DNA of 64,000 nucleotides from Manis javanica (taxonomy: Eukaryota; Chordata; Mammalia; Pholidota; Manidae). This document shows positions 22,066 to 34,517 of the stretch, one piece after another. Each line of letters begins with the position of its first letter. Position 1 is the stretch's first letter. The stretch lies in the NCBI RefSeq assembly GCF_040802235.1, contig NC_133157.1, forward strand, positions 89,328,001-89,392,000, given 5' to 3'. The notes beneath the pieces are model-generated. The model ran no database searches, was not told the DNA's origin, and was given only the letters and a program-made list of their open reading frames with translations. Position numbers and translations under genes: made by a program.

Positions 22066-23350
22066 CTGGTTCTCCAAAACTGTATGCCAACACCCCTGTA
22101 GCCCTAGGTGGGCACACTCTGGCTTCCCTTCCTGGTCACAGACCCACTGTCACACAAATGTGTGGGAGCACTTGTTCCTTGTCCTGAACCCTCCTCCACC
22201 CACAACATCCAACCCCTCCTCAGGTCTGCACCCAAAGCCCTGTCTTTTCACAGCCCAGCTGGCCCTGGGTTCCCAGCACTGGTGAGGACCTGTGTCCAGC
22301 CTGCTCTGGGACACCACGTGTGCCCTCTAGGAGCTCACATTCTGACTGGGGAAGCCAGATGACTCACCTATGAAGACGTGTGTGCAACAACTCCAGGTAT
22401 GGATAAGGGGCTTGAAGGAGGGAAGAGGTATCTGAGGAGGTGACATTTGAGTTTGGTTTTGCGTGAGGAGGGAGTGAAGACCTGAGATGTGCCCTTACAC
22501 AAAGGGAACAGTGTGCTCCAGGGCTCTGGGCTGGACCTCAGCTAGGAGTTTTCCAGAGGCAGAAAGGGCAGTGTGGCTGCAGAGTAAGGCAAGCAGAGGA
22601 GTGGAGGGAGAGGGGCCCTGGGATGCAGGTGGAGGGAGCATCATGTGTTAGGCAGGAAAACTGATAGGAGCGGGTGGAGGGAGAATAGGCCAGTAAAGCC
22701 CACTGAGACTCAAAGAGTCAACCAGATAAAACCAGAGAGCTTGGAAGGACTCAGAGGTAATGAGTTAATCAGTTGAAGTTCCAAAAGCCAGGAGTGACTT
22801 CGAATGTATGGATATTCTCCAGATAAAGACAAGTCTCCAAGCGTAGTCCATGTCTTCATTGTATCAATTAGATCATGCCATGGGAAGGTGGGACACTGTT
22901 CTGCTTTCTAGGATCAGGGGGTCATGTATTTGTTAGCCCTAAAGACACTTATCAAGACACTGAGCAACATTGTAAAATTATTCTTAGAAGCCTCCTCAAA
23001 GTTACACAGAGGTTGTCTTAAGTACATTTGGGGAGCCTTGGATTTGTTACTGTGCCCAGACAACAGAGCAGCGGAACGGCCGATCACATCGCAGGTGCAC
23101 CGAACTGGCACGTGCTCGGCGCTGGGGGCCATTCAGACAATGAGCGCGCACACAGCCAATCCTGATCTGAGTCGGCTGGCTTTCCCTATAAGTATTCTGG
23201 CTCCCCGGCTGCTCTGCAGCTCCTCCTGCCCCTGTAGCCCAGAATGGGTCCAGATGGGGGTCTCACTCCTTGGTTCTTCTCCTTGGCATTGCCAGTGGGC
23301 ATATGTCACCGAGAATGGGTGCACTCGGCTTCAGAGTGTCTGAGCAAACT
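22066..23350. other. Unassigned DNA; possible decayed LTR near 23080-23350
   Basis: No coding frame is supported. Around 23150-23200 a CCAAT followed by CCTATAAGTATT and then a GC-rich segment looks like a U3/R core of an old LTR, but I cannot define its ends. Confidence 0.3.
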
Positions 23351-24010
23351 CTTCAGGTAGAGTCGCCCCTTCTTAGTGGTCCAGCCTGAGGGAAGCAGAG
23401 CCCAGGGAGCTGTGCCCGAATAGCCTCACCTGCGCCCAACCTGATGTACATAGGAGGATCATGGACTTCACCCCAGATGCTGGGACAAGATGAGACTTTG
23501 GATGCCCCAGTGGGGACTGTGGAAGGTTGTTGCCCTGATGGCCTCTGGGGGAATGAGCCCCCCGTGTCCACATCACCTGCCATGTAGTCTTGGCCCTGCT
23601 CCTTCTAAGAGTTGCAGTTGATTTTCCATCCCCCAAATCTGTACTAACCTTGCCCCTAGCTTTAAGCAGCATCGGATAGGAGTGACCCCATTATCTCCCA
23701 AGGCAGGCTCTAAGTGGCCTTGCACCATTTGCTTTGGGTGACATAGAACAATTCCAGCAACAAGTGAGAAAGCTGAGGATGAAGGGCTGTGGGAAGAGAG
23801 GCCCAGCCATTCTGACAGGTCTCCACCAGCCCATCTGAGCCCATGCAGTCCCAGCTGAGCCTCCAGCCAATGACAGCCATGTGAGAGACGAGTCAGGACC
23901 ACTAGAAGAAAGGCCAGCATGCTCCTGGACTCACGAGAAAGCACAAGTATTATCTTAAGCTATGAAGAGTTGGGAGTTTTTGTTATGCAGCAATTGATAA
24001 CAGACACAGA
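23351..24010 (+). repeat. Probable MLT1-like (ERVL-MaLR) LTR fragment
   Basis: The 3' portion (GCATGCTCCTGGACTCACGAGAAA ... GAGTTGGGAGTTTTTGTTATGCAGCAATTGATAACAGACACAG) has the layout typical of the 3' end of MLT1-class LTRs. Divergence is high and the 5' boundary is uncertain. Confidence 0.5.
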
Positions 24011-24164
24011 AATCAGCCCATTTCATTCACACAGGTCAACTGAACTGCTGAGGCAGCTTATAAGTAGGAAAACTGAGATCTAAGAAACTGATTTTCCTGG
24101 TGCCCAACAGCTGGTTATTAACTCAGCCCTCTGAGGATGTGCTTCATCCATTGCCAGTCTGTCA

Positions 24165-24275
24165 GCCTTAGGAAAATCAGCCAATTCCTCTGAATTTCTT
24201 ATCTATAAAATAGGAATAATAATTCTATACCAGTCATTCATATTTCATGAAATGAGCAAATGAAATTTTGGAATG
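24165..24275 (-). repeat. MIR SINE fragment
   Basis: CAGCCAATTCCTCTGAATTTCTTATCTATAAAATAGG...ATGAAATGAGCAAATGAAAT follows the MIR core (a TCAGTTTCCTCATCTGTAAAATGG-type block). It is the only SINE-like sequence I recognise in the window. Confidence 0.6.
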
Positions 24276-26171
24276 GAGTTTGCTTTTAATTGTAATGCAC
24301 TATAACTGTAAGATTTTACTTTTCATATAACTACCCATAGATCCTGTATTCTTTACCTATGTTTACCTAGAATCAGAGAAACATTTTTGATAGTAAATCA
24401 ATGTTGATTTGAGAAACTTTGGGGAAGATGTTCTAAGTTAGGAGAAATATGAATTATTGAAGAATTTTATATAAATGTAGTGTGGGGAATGGGATGTAAT
24501 GTTGGTTTAGTGTTTTAAAAAATCCCTTTAACATTTAGCTGTGTCCAAAAAGGGAATGAATTGCCCTTATGTTGGTCTGACTTCTCCCATCACTCAAGGC
24601 AGACTGTCCTAACATGTGCACACCCTGGGCAGGAGTAGAGACGATGCCCACGTGATGTATATTTATATTTAAACATTTAAAAGATATAAATCAAGTTTAC
24701 AAACTATTAAATAAAACATGTTCTGCCCTCCTGACTTGAAAAATAAGCCACAATGAACTTACAAATTCACTTTTAGACCATTAGACTCCTATGAGTCCAC
24801 TCTGCAGTTTTTCTGGCTCAAGGAGGCTTGTCCTGCCCACCCCCCCACCATCCCCACTTTGCCCATTTTCTCTCCTCCCCCAGCTGTCCTGGGGGGCCAC
24901 TCCCAGCCATTTAGCCACACTCTGCCCAAGGGCTCTCAAGTGGCTGCCATCTGGCCACCGAAGGGTCAGCACCTGGACAGCCTCTCATGAGATGTCTCAG
25001 AGATGAGACTCCTGCTTTCAATAAGGGGCTGGATTAATTGACCTCTCGAGGCCTCTCCTAAATTTGACTTTTTATATTTTCATTATTTGCAAACATTGTA
25101 CAAAATGTGAGCTAAGGTATAAATGGGTATATAACACCAAAATGAGTTAAATTGTAAAATTGTTGTTCGGAGTAATGTTATGTTACAAAATAATGTATCA
25201 TAAACACAAGGTGCAAGAGCCTTGATATTCACACACTAGGCATGACAGCATCTTCTGTCTAAATCACCACACTTCTGGGAGCCTGTTAGATATTAGTGAC
25301 TATTAAAAAACATCTGAAATACATATTAATATTGACCTTAAAACAGGGAATATAGAAAATCATCAGAGGTGGCTCCCTGCTTACCCAGGACATTTCTGGT
25401 TTACACCTCCTTTCCTGGAATAGCTATTAATACTGCTTCCTTTCAGTCTCAAAAGGGTCCACTTTGGATGATAAATTATATGATAATCTTGCTTGCAGAC
25501 ATCAAATGACACTTTTCACCTGATTTCTTCTCACTGCTGTGAGGGCACATATAAACCAGATATAAAGATTTCTGTGTAATCAAAGGATTCCTTCAAATGG
25601 AAAACCTTCGCAGAGACCGTCCAGCCAGGCCTGGCAGCTGCCTCTGAATGAGGATTCCCAGCACTCGGGAGCTGCCTGTGTCGCCTGAAGTCTGAGCAGA
25701 AAGATGCCTCCAGCTTCCCAGAATGCTTTTCTGCCACAATGTACTGCCCTCTCACAAATGTCATCCTTGAGGTTGTAACATCCTACATAATGAGGTTAAT
25801 ATTTTAGGTATATTGAAATATACATATTTATCCCTGTTCTGAATCATCTCACTACTCTGATATCAAATTTCTTGCAAGCCCAGTTCAGATCATGTAGGCA
25901 GAAATCCTTCCTGCTGCAGAGGCTCAGCTTAGGCTTCATGTCTCCAGGAGAGAGGATGAGTAAAAAAGGTCACCTTCAAGACCAGGGAGTTTGGGAAAGG
26001 AAGGTCTGGGGACGGATGGGGCGATGAGGTCCCTCAGACCTCTTGCTCCTCCCACTTTGAAGATGATCTCAAGGTGGGGGGATGGGGGAGAAGCGGGGCC
26101 ATAAAAGCCCTGAGAGCCAGATGAAGCTCCTGACCCAGCTCCCAGGTACACAGCCTGAGGGAGGCGGCAGG

Positions 26172-26176
<5 letters not shown>
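24276..26176. other. Unassigned intergenic DNA
   Basis: AT-rich to 24770, then a GC-rich patch (24780-25010) and mixed sequence. No frame with a recognisable domain is seen. Confidence 0.35.
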
Positions 26177-26218
<42 letters not shown>

Positions 26219-26255
26219 CACCTCGGACAAGGTATGTGGACAACAGCGCAGTGAC

Positions 26256-26315
<60 letters not shown>

Positions 26316-26352
26316 CCTCGGACAAGGTATGTGGACAACAGCGCAGTGACCA
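26177..26352. repeat. Tandem duplication of (TG)n plus a 46-bp unit
   Basis: Two TG tracts (about 26177-26214 and 26261-26310) are each followed by the same 46-bp sequence (TTACCACCTCGGACAAGGTA... / TTACTACCTCGG...) ending GCGCAGTGACCAC. The two copies differ at about one base. A compound unit of TG tract plus unique DNA was duplicated. Confidence 0.92.
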
Positions 26353-27885
26353 CAGAAAGAAAGGGCCGCATAGGGACTAACAGGCAGGGCTCCGGCTCTC
26401 AAGCAGCGACTTCCACAGGAAGGAAGAGCGGTAGCTTCTGGCCCTGCCCTGGGACCTCACAGACGAGTGCTGCGCTGGTCGGCAGTCAGGAGCCTGGGGT
26501 TGCCATGGGGTCGCCCCGGACACCAGCATGGACAAGGGCCAGGCCAACTCCCAAAAGCCAGGAGCAGCAAGCCGCGCATCAGCAGAGTCCAGCCCACGGG
26601 CCACACCCGACCAGCTCCGTCTCTGCAACCCGAGCCAGCAGGGCTCCGGGGACACTGCCTCTCATGGACCAGGCAGTCACTGGAACCCTACCTGACTCAC
26701 CTGCATCTGTTCGGGGAGGAACTAACTGGTCAAGGGAAAGGTTTTCTGAAGGATGAAGATTTTCCTAAAAAAAAAGACTTGACTAATCCTTACAAAAATA
26801 GTCATAAAAAATTACAATTTAAAAGTATGTTTCAACTTCAAGAAGCTGTGTTGCCAAATAAGTGGCAAGATTATATCCTCTCCCCTCCCCCACAAGGCAA
26901 AGTCTAGAGACTCAAAGAATAGAGGAGCACTGCTTTCTCTTTGCACATTTTGGTGCTATAGGAAAATCAGGGACAGATTCCTCTGACAAGGGAGATCCTG
27001 TTGTTCTTTGGATTTCAAAGCAGCTATGTGGCTGGCACCCCTTTGGGGATGGGGTGGCAACTTGGAAAACTTCCAGTGGCACATCTACAGGAGCCACCCT
27101 GGGCTGCCCACTGTGGTGCCAGGGTGTGCTCCCTACACTGTCTCCCTTCACCGTGCTGCCCACATTCCCTGAGTGCCCTTCCCTGCCCAGTCCCATCACA
27201 CAGGGTGTCTGCCTATTAGAAAACCCATCTTTCTGAGTCCACATTTTCACTTACAGAATTAGAAGTACCTTTTATTTCCTGCTCCCAACATTGCACACAA
27301 ACCCAAGTTCTCAATTCTATGAACCCAGATTCACCCCCTGTCTGAAGAGGTTCCCCAGCTGAAGGGCATAATGTACCCCTTTTTGAAGATTGGTTATTCC
27401 TTCTGGGCTGGAAAAACAAAAACAAACTAAAGACAGCTTTAGCATATTCCGAGGGCACAAGGGTGTGGGTGGTGCAAACGTGAACCATTGGAAACTGTGC
27501 TTCCTGAAGACCTCTTGGGAATGGCGTCTGCAGAGGCTGGCGACCAAGCTCTACGTAACAGTCCCCATGAACTGTGGGGTTTGCTCCTGTTCTTCAGCCT
27601 CCATGACTTCCCTGTGTTGCTTCTGACCTCATGCCTATTTGTGACTTTGAACACATTACACACTTCATTTCAGCTTATACAACCTTCACACGGTGCCTCA
27701 CACCACTTAATGGTTTATAGTTTTGTGACTTAATGTTTAAAATCTCTGGCTAAACACAATAGTCTTAAATGTACATATATTCATCCTTTTCGCCTAATAT
27801 TTCTGTTAAACATATTACACATGAAAATATATATAAAATACCATTTAAAGCACAAAAAATAAACAATTAATAATGGATAACCAAT
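26353..27885. other. Unassigned DNA, no gene supported
   Basis: Contains overlapping frames of 70-146 codons on both strands with no recognisable domain. GC content falls from high (26400-26700) to average. Confidence 0.35.
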
Positions 27886-28290
27886 AACCAGCTCGTCTTG
27901 GTCTGCTTGAGCTGCCATAACAAAAATACCATAGGCTGGGCAGCTTAAACAACAGAAATTTATTTCTCACAGTTCAGATGCTGGAAGTCTGAAATCAAGG
28001 TCCCAGCAAGGTAGGTTTCATCCTGAGGACTTGGCTTGAAGGTGGAGGCTGTCTTTGTCTCACTGCACGTGCACATGACCTCTCTGTGTGGGCGGAGGGA
28101 GAGAGAGAGTGAGCTAGAGCACTCCGGTGTTTCTTCTTATAGGACACTCAGTCTGCTGGCTCAGGGCCCCATCCTATGTCCTCAGCTAAACTTATTTACC
28201 TCCCAAAGGCCCTATCTCTAAACACAGTCCTTCTGGGGTCAGGGCTCCAGCTGATGGAACTTGGGGGAGTGCAATTTAGTCCATAGCAGA
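27886..28290 (+). repeat. Ancient interspersed repeat (family not named)
   Basis: Shows the familiar mammalian pattern TGAGCTGCCATAACAAAAATACCATAGGCTGGGCAGCTTAAACAACAG ... TTTATTTCTCACAGTTC ... AAGGCCCTATCTCTAAACACAGTC ... CAATTTAGTCCATAGCA. An old, widely dispersed element, clear in pattern; I leave its family unnamed. Confidence 0.65.
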
Positions 28291-29945
28291 GCTGAATAAA
28301 GCATTACCAGTATCTCTTTGAAACTTTCTGTAAGACTCTTGGACACTGTTTTCTATCTATTTAAATTTTGTTTAATTTGATTTTCTTTGCCATGTGTAGC
28401 TATCATTAAAAATTTGATTTGATTTTGCTCTATTTTGAAATTTCTATACTAAGAATCATATATGAATCTTGTTTTTATTCAAAATTGCACGTTTGAAGTG
28501 TATACTCAATTAATGTTCACAAATAGTTCATTCTCATCACTGTACATCAGATAGACACACATATATATCTGATATACTATATATATATAAGACTGACAGC
28601 CATTTGGGCTCCGATTTTTGAGGCCATCATGAACAGTGCTGCCATGACTATTCTTGTTTATGTCTCTTAATGAACATTTACAAGAATCTCTCTTGGGTAT
28701 ACATGGGGCATATTTCTCTAAGATGTATATCCAAAGTTTAGAAAATTCACAGTTCCAAATTTACTAATGATGCCAAGTACAAATGTCATATATTTGTTAT
28801 GCTTAATATACATTATACTTTATGAGATGTAATGTTTTGAAAAAATATTTTATTTTCTCTAAATGTCTTGTTCTTATTCTATTAGATTTATTCCTACTAA
28901 ATTTCAGGATTCAATTTGTATTATAAATGTTATCTTTTGTAAACATTACATTTCTAGATGCTTGTACTAAAATGTAGATATTCAATGCATTCATGCAAAT
29001 TAATTTTGTTTTATAACCATTTCACAATTTTAATAATTTTTCTATAAAGTCTTTGGGATTTTCTGTATAAATGGTTATATTATATACAGATAAAGAAAAC
29101 CTTATTTCTTCCTTTCCAATCTTTGCTTGCTGATTTCTGATTTTTTTTTTACCTTTTTCTTCACAATTTGATCTCTAGTTCTTTATTAGACCTTTTCCCC
29201 TTTGTTTGCAGTAATTTATTCTATTTTTATTTATTCTGGTTATTTATATATTCTGACTCATTAATAGCATCTTATTTTAAGCCTTCTATTTATCTCACTA
29301 TTTTCTAGTTGTTTTTTCTTTTTTCTTTTTTTTCTGCTTTTGGATTGATTTCATTTTCCTCTTCTCTCCATATTTTCCCCTCTTCTGGTTTGGAATTTAC
29401 AAAGAGTGTTCCTACTCTTTCAGTGGTTAACCTAGAAATTTTCATCTAAATTCTAAAGTGAATCAGTATTTTGGCCATCATCTCAAACAATATATACATC
29501 TTAGAAACTTTAAGGCCCATTATGTGTCTTCTTGACTTCTAAGCTTACTGTTACACATTGATCATCTAGCTTGGTTTTTTTAGGCACGAGTTAGATGTTG
29601 TTGTTAAAGAGAGTGGATATCTGCTTAGATTTACTCACATGCTCACTGTCTGTCACCTTCACTCCCCACTCCTTACTTCCAAGTCTTCCTCTGATACCAT
29701 CACTTTCTCTGGTTACTCACTATTTTTCTGACTGCACCTATCTGCTGTTTTTGCCCTTTGGTTTATTTTGATAGTTTCCCTTTTTCATGTTATTTGAATG
29801 TACACTTTTCACTCATCAAACATAGGATGTCATAGTCCACGTGGAATCATAGCAGCATCCATCGCCTTTGCTGGTCCAGCTCTGCAGTGTGTTGTCTCTG
29901 AATAATCTTGTTTTCACATGTCTCTGAGACCCTGATCTGGCTCTG
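28291..29945 (-). mobile_element. AT-rich decayed L1-like DNA
   Basis: Parts read like the antisense of old L1 3' regions (ACAGTGCTGCCATGACTATTCTTG..., TCTCTTGGGTATACATGG near 28630-28710). The rest is AT-rich and unassigned. No coding frame. Confidence 0.4.
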
Positions 29946-29950
29946 TGTTA

Positions 29951-30292
29951 TGTGGGGCTCCACCTGTAGCAACTGAGGCTTGGGTTCTGTAACTCCTGGG
30001 AGAGGAAATCCCAGGGAAAAATAACTCTGAAACCAAAATCAGTTAAAGGGAGAAATAGTTTAAAACCCTTTTATTGTTTACAAACTGCAGTCCAGGGCCA
30101 TCTCTTTCCTGCCCTGGCAGAAGCAAGCAAGACCTCCCCCTAACCTCTCAGGTTCAGATAAGCCCTCTGTTGCCCAGGTAATTACCCATTGATATGGAGA
30201 TTAATTTTATCCGTCCCTGAGGAATGCCTGTTGATATGCAGATGCACTAAAGCCAGGAGAGATATTCCGGAAATATCACAATTTTACCCACA
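29951..30292 (-). repeat. Probable solo LTR
   Basis: On the minus strand it begins TGTGGGTAAAATTGTG and ends ...GAGCCCCACA, giving short inverted ends (TGTGGG/CCCACA). It contains AATAAAAGGG about 100 bases before the end. Its length of about 342 bp fits an ERV LTR. I see no matching internal sequence and no clean target-site duplication. An alternative 3' end is 29965 (GTTGCTACA). Confidence 0.5.
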
Positions 30293-31200
30293 GGTTCAAC
30301 TGCCTTTTGCCAGAGGGGTTTAATTTAGTGCTGAGCCATTGGGCACTGGTAACCTGGAACCACTGTAAACTCATTTTCTTGGGGTTTTTCAGGCCTATCT
30401 GTAACGTGAAGAGACACCAACTCCAAATCCACAGAGTGAGACTGCATTAGGAATTCTCAGATAAGATTCCACCCCCCATTCTGTAGAGAACCAAAGCTGA
30501 CACAAGTGAGTATCCACTCGACCTCCCTGTTTAAAGCATTTTATCTCATGCTCTCCTAGGAAAGGTATCTCTCAGAAAGAGACTTTATGAGGTGGGCATT
30601 TCTGATCCAGCCTCCATCTGTGAGAGCTTAGGTTTTCCCCACCCACTTACTACGGCCCATTAAAATGAAGGATCCATGTCAGCAGGAATTAGCAGTGTCC
30701 TCAGGGAAGGTTCTGGCACCAGTGAAGACACACCCAGAAGATTTGCATTGGCTTCGTACTCCTCAACTCCCGAGTTGCCTTATTTTTCTTCTAGATTGTC
30801 CATACATTTTTCTAAAATGATAATTCAAAATATTTTATCCAGCACTATTTAGCACTTCCTGCACTGAAAGGATTTCTGTGACTATGTGCCACCGAAGTAA
30901 CAAAAGCTTCTAAACCTTACTTTTTTATTGACCTGACCTTAGGGAACTGTCCGTATCAGTGCTACAGTTGTAATATACTATTCAGCTTCTACTTAATAGT
31001 CCATCACACAGATGCATCAATAATACATCCAGTTCCCTGTTCACAGATGTTTAAGTCTTTCCAGATGTTGTAGCTGTAGTTTGATTTTACAAACAATGCT
31101 GCAAAGAACATCTTTTTTTGTGTAAATCTTGGTGCACTTTTTCCAGGACACAATTGAATAAAATATCATCTGTTATTATTTATTAGATTTTGCTTGTCTA
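30293..31200. other. Mixed old repeat debris
   Basis: 30293-30500 could be further ERV-related sequence. 30950-31150 resembles the antisense of an old L1 3' end (GTCCATCACACAGATGCATCAATAATACATCC, ACAATGCTGCAAAGAACATC). No gene is seen. Confidence 0.35.
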
Positions 31201-31650
31201 TATCTTGCTGATTTCTATGAGCTCTGTACCAGTCAGTATTATTATATTTGGATGATTATGACAGAAACATCAAAATACAGTAGCTTAAAAAAGAAGGTAA
31301 TTTTTTTTTCTCAAGCACTTACAGGAAAAATAAACTCTGACTGCTAGACAATCCTGAGCTCAGTGTAATTTCCTTGATGAGAGGGGACACAGGACTCCTT
31401 CTACACATCTGGCATGCATAGGGTGACATCCAGATCTTCATGGCTCCCAGAGTTCCCAGCACATGCTCCAGTCAGTGGGATGAAGGACACAGAGAGGACA
31501 GCACATGAGACAGTTGTTATATAAGCTCATTGCACAGAAATCAAACAAAACGAGATGTCAGTTGCAAGAACTTGTTCCTTGTTTAGTCCAAGCTGCAAGA
31601 GCAGCTGGCAAATATCCTGTTTTCTCAGTGTCCATTGATGTCCTGAATAA
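31201..31650 (+). repeat. Ancient interspersed repeat (family not named)
   Basis: Pattern GATTATGACAGAAACATCAAAATACAGTAGCTTAAAAAAGAAGG ... CTGGCATGCATAGGGTGACATCCAGATCTTCATGG ... matches a dispersed old mammalian repeat. A 62-codon frame inside it (31505-31693) is not considered a gene. Confidence 0.45.
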
Positions 31651-32179
31651 AATAGAAAGTTATGTTACTAAGGAAAGGGGGAAGAATGTGTAACAGCTGG
31701 AGAACATAAACAGCTGGTAGATTCTGTAAGAAATTGGTTTGTGAATGAGGGAAAAAACAATTTCTCCTAGGTTTTATGAAATATTATTAAGTTAAAAACT
31801 CTATTATAGTTGCAACTATCCTATTTGATATTAATTTGGAGAAGATAAATGTTTTTATATTAGGTGTTCCCTTCATATGTGTCCTTTTACCAAATAATGT
31901 TTTTATTATATTAGGTCAGTCATTTCTTTTAAATGTCTTTTTACATTCAACAATTCAACTTCTTCCTTCCACCCTTCCTATTTCCTTCTTTCAAGCATTC
32001 TTAGTATGCTTCTTGGTAAAGAAGTGAAGTTTGAATCATGAATTTCCTATAAATGCCTTCATAAATTGAATCATAAGAGATTTAAAAATCTACATTATTT
32101 TTGTAAATTTTATTTTAAAATAAATCATATCTTCCACTGTAATTTTTAATTTTGTAATGACTTGAATATAAGAAGGCCG
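31651..32179. other. AT-rich DNA, nothing recognised
   Basis: No repeat family, coding domain or RNA gene identified. This is the immediate 5' flank of composite copy 3. Confidence 0.4.
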
Positions 32180-33431
32180 ATGGGGCTCATGGGAAGATGG
32201 CAACATGAGTAGTTCAGAGGAAATCTCCTCCCCAAAACATATATATTTATGAAAATACAATAAATACAACTATTCCTAAAAGAGACACCAGTGGATGCAG
32301 TACAACAGCCAGGATACATCTACATCTCTGAGAACTCAACATCACATGAAGGGGGTAAGATACAAGCTGCAGCCAGGCGGGACTCGAACGCTCCCCCACC
32401 CCAGAACCTGGTGGAAAGAAAGAAGTCAGAGAGGTGCAGAGAAGATGGCGGTGTGAGTAGAGCAGCAGAAATCTCCTCCCAAAACTACATTTATCTATGA
32501 AAATATAACAAAGATAACTCTTCCTAAAAGAGAGACAAGAGGACACAGGACAACATCCAGACCACATCCACACCCGCGAGAACCCAGCGCCTCGTGAAGG
32601 GGGTAAGATACAAGCTCCGGCCCGGTGGGATCTGAGCGCTCCTCCCCCCGGCTCCCAGTGGGTAGAGAGGAGTCAGCAAGGAGGGCTAGGGAGCCCAGGA
32701 CTGCTGAACATCCAGCCCCAGGATTCTGGACCAGAGCTCAGAGCATGTGCGGGGTCCTGGATACTAGGGAAACAGGGCGGCGGGACCGGTGAGCGGGTGC
32801 CTGAGGCCGACGCCGGAGAACAAAGTAACAGGAGCGGCTTTATTTTTTTTTTTTTTGGCAAGTGGTTTTTGGAAGCCTTAAAGGGACAGGGACCCCAATA
32901 CTAGGGAAACAGGGCAGCAAGACCGGTGAGTGGGTGCCTGAGACCGGCACCTGAAGACAAAGAAAATTGTGCGTTTTTCCATTTTTTTAAAAATTATTTA
33001 TTTAATATTTTTTTCTTTCGTTGTTGCTGTTGTTGCTTTGGTTTGGAGAGTGCTTCTTGGAAGTCTCAAAGGGGCAGGACAGGACACGTAGCCCAGAGGC
33101 AGGGAATCTGGGGATCTCTGGGCACTCTAACCCCCTGGGCAGCAGGGAGCACAGAGGCCCCTTACGGAGATAAATAGCCTCCCGGCTGCTCCCCCTCCAA
33201 CAGGGCTCCACCATTTTAGAGGAGCAGCCCCAGCCAGGCCACACCCACAGCAACAGTAGAGATAAACTCCATAGCAACCAGGCAGGAAGCATAAGACCTG
33301 TCGGCGCACAGCTGCCAAGCACAAGCCACTAGAGGTCGCTATTCTCCCAGGAGAGGAAGGCTACAAACCAACAAGAAGGAAAGCTCTTCCAGCTGTCACT
33401 CCTACCAGCACTGCAAACTATTTCTATCACC
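32180..33431 (+). promoter_or_regulatory. L1 5' UTR with two tandem duplications
   Basis: Two successive promoter-like monomers begin GGGAAGATGGCAACATGAGTAG (about 32195) and GAGAAGATGGCGGTGTGAGTAG (about 32440). They share the order ATCTCCTCC, AAAAGAGA, ACACAGGACAACA, GAAGGGGGTAAGATACAAGCT. A second internal duplication starts ATACTAGGGAAACAGGGC at 32761 and again at 32898 (spacing 137 bp). Tandem promoter monomers are known for rodent L1s. Whether they raise promoter strength here is inference. Confidence 0.75.
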
Positions 33432-34322
33432 ATGAAAAGGCAAAACTAAAGGCAGACAAAGATCACAGAGACAACACCTGGGAAGGAGACAGATCTAACA
33501 AGTCTTCCTGAAAAAGAATTTAAAATAAAAATCATGAACATGCTGATGGAGATACAGAGAAAAATGCAAGAGCAATGGTATGAGATGCAGAGAAAAATGC
33601 AAGAGCAATGGGATGAAGTCCGGAGGGAGATCACAGATGTCAGGAAGGAGATCACAGAAGTGAAACAAACCCTGGAAGGATTTATAAGCAGAATGGATAA
33701 GATGCAAGAGGCCATTGAAGGAATAGAAACCAGAGAACAGGAAAGTATAGAAGCTGACATAGAGAGAGACAAAAGGATCTCCAGGAACGAAAAAATACTA
33801 AAATAACTATGTGACCAATCCAACAGGAATAATATCCGTATTATAGGGGTACCAGAAGAAGAAGAGAGAGGAAAAGGGATAGAAAGTCTCTTTGAAGAAA
33901 TAATTGCTGAAAACTTCCCCAAACTGGGGGAGGAAATAATCGAACAGACCAAGGAAATACACAGAACCCCCAACAGAAAGGATCCAAGGAGGACAACACC
34001 AAGACACATAATAATTAAAATGGCAAGGATCAAGGACAAGGAAAGAGTTTTAAAGGCAGCTAGAGAGAAAAAGGTCACCTATACAGGAAAACCCATCAGG
34101 CTAACATCAGACTTCTCGACAGAAAACTTACAGGCCAGAAGAGAATGGCATGATATATTTAATGCAATGAAACAGAAGGGGCTTGAACGAAGGATACTGT
34201 ATCCAGCATGACTCTGATTTAAATATGATGGTGGGATTAAACAATTCCCAGACAAGCAAAAGCTGAGGGAATTTTCTTCCCACAAACCACCTATACAGGG
34301 CATCTTACAGGGACTGCTCTAG
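33432..34322 (+). pseudogene. L1 ORF1, stop at codon 6
   Basis: The start matches that of the nested L1 (MKRQ...), but codon 6 is TAA. A later frame from 33534 encodes coiled-coil repeats (MQRKMQEQW occurs twice, then VRREITDVRKEITEVKQTL); this copy has extra heptad-like units absent from the other ORF1s. A stop at about 33805 interrupts the RRM. The C-terminal domain (MARIKDKERVLKAAREKKVTY...) is readable at 34020-34211. The expected ORF1 stop TAG is at 34320-34322. Confidence 0.88.
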
Positions 34323-34517
34323 ATGGGAGCACTCCTAAAAAGAGCACAGAACAAAACACACAACATATGAAGAATGGAGGAAGAGTAATAAGAAGGGAGA
34401 GAAGAAAAGAATCTCCAGACAGTGTATATAACAGCTCAATGAGCGAGCTAAGGTAGGCAGTAAGAAACTAAAGAAGCTAAACTTGAACCTTTGGTAACCA
34501 CAAATCTAAAGCCTGCA

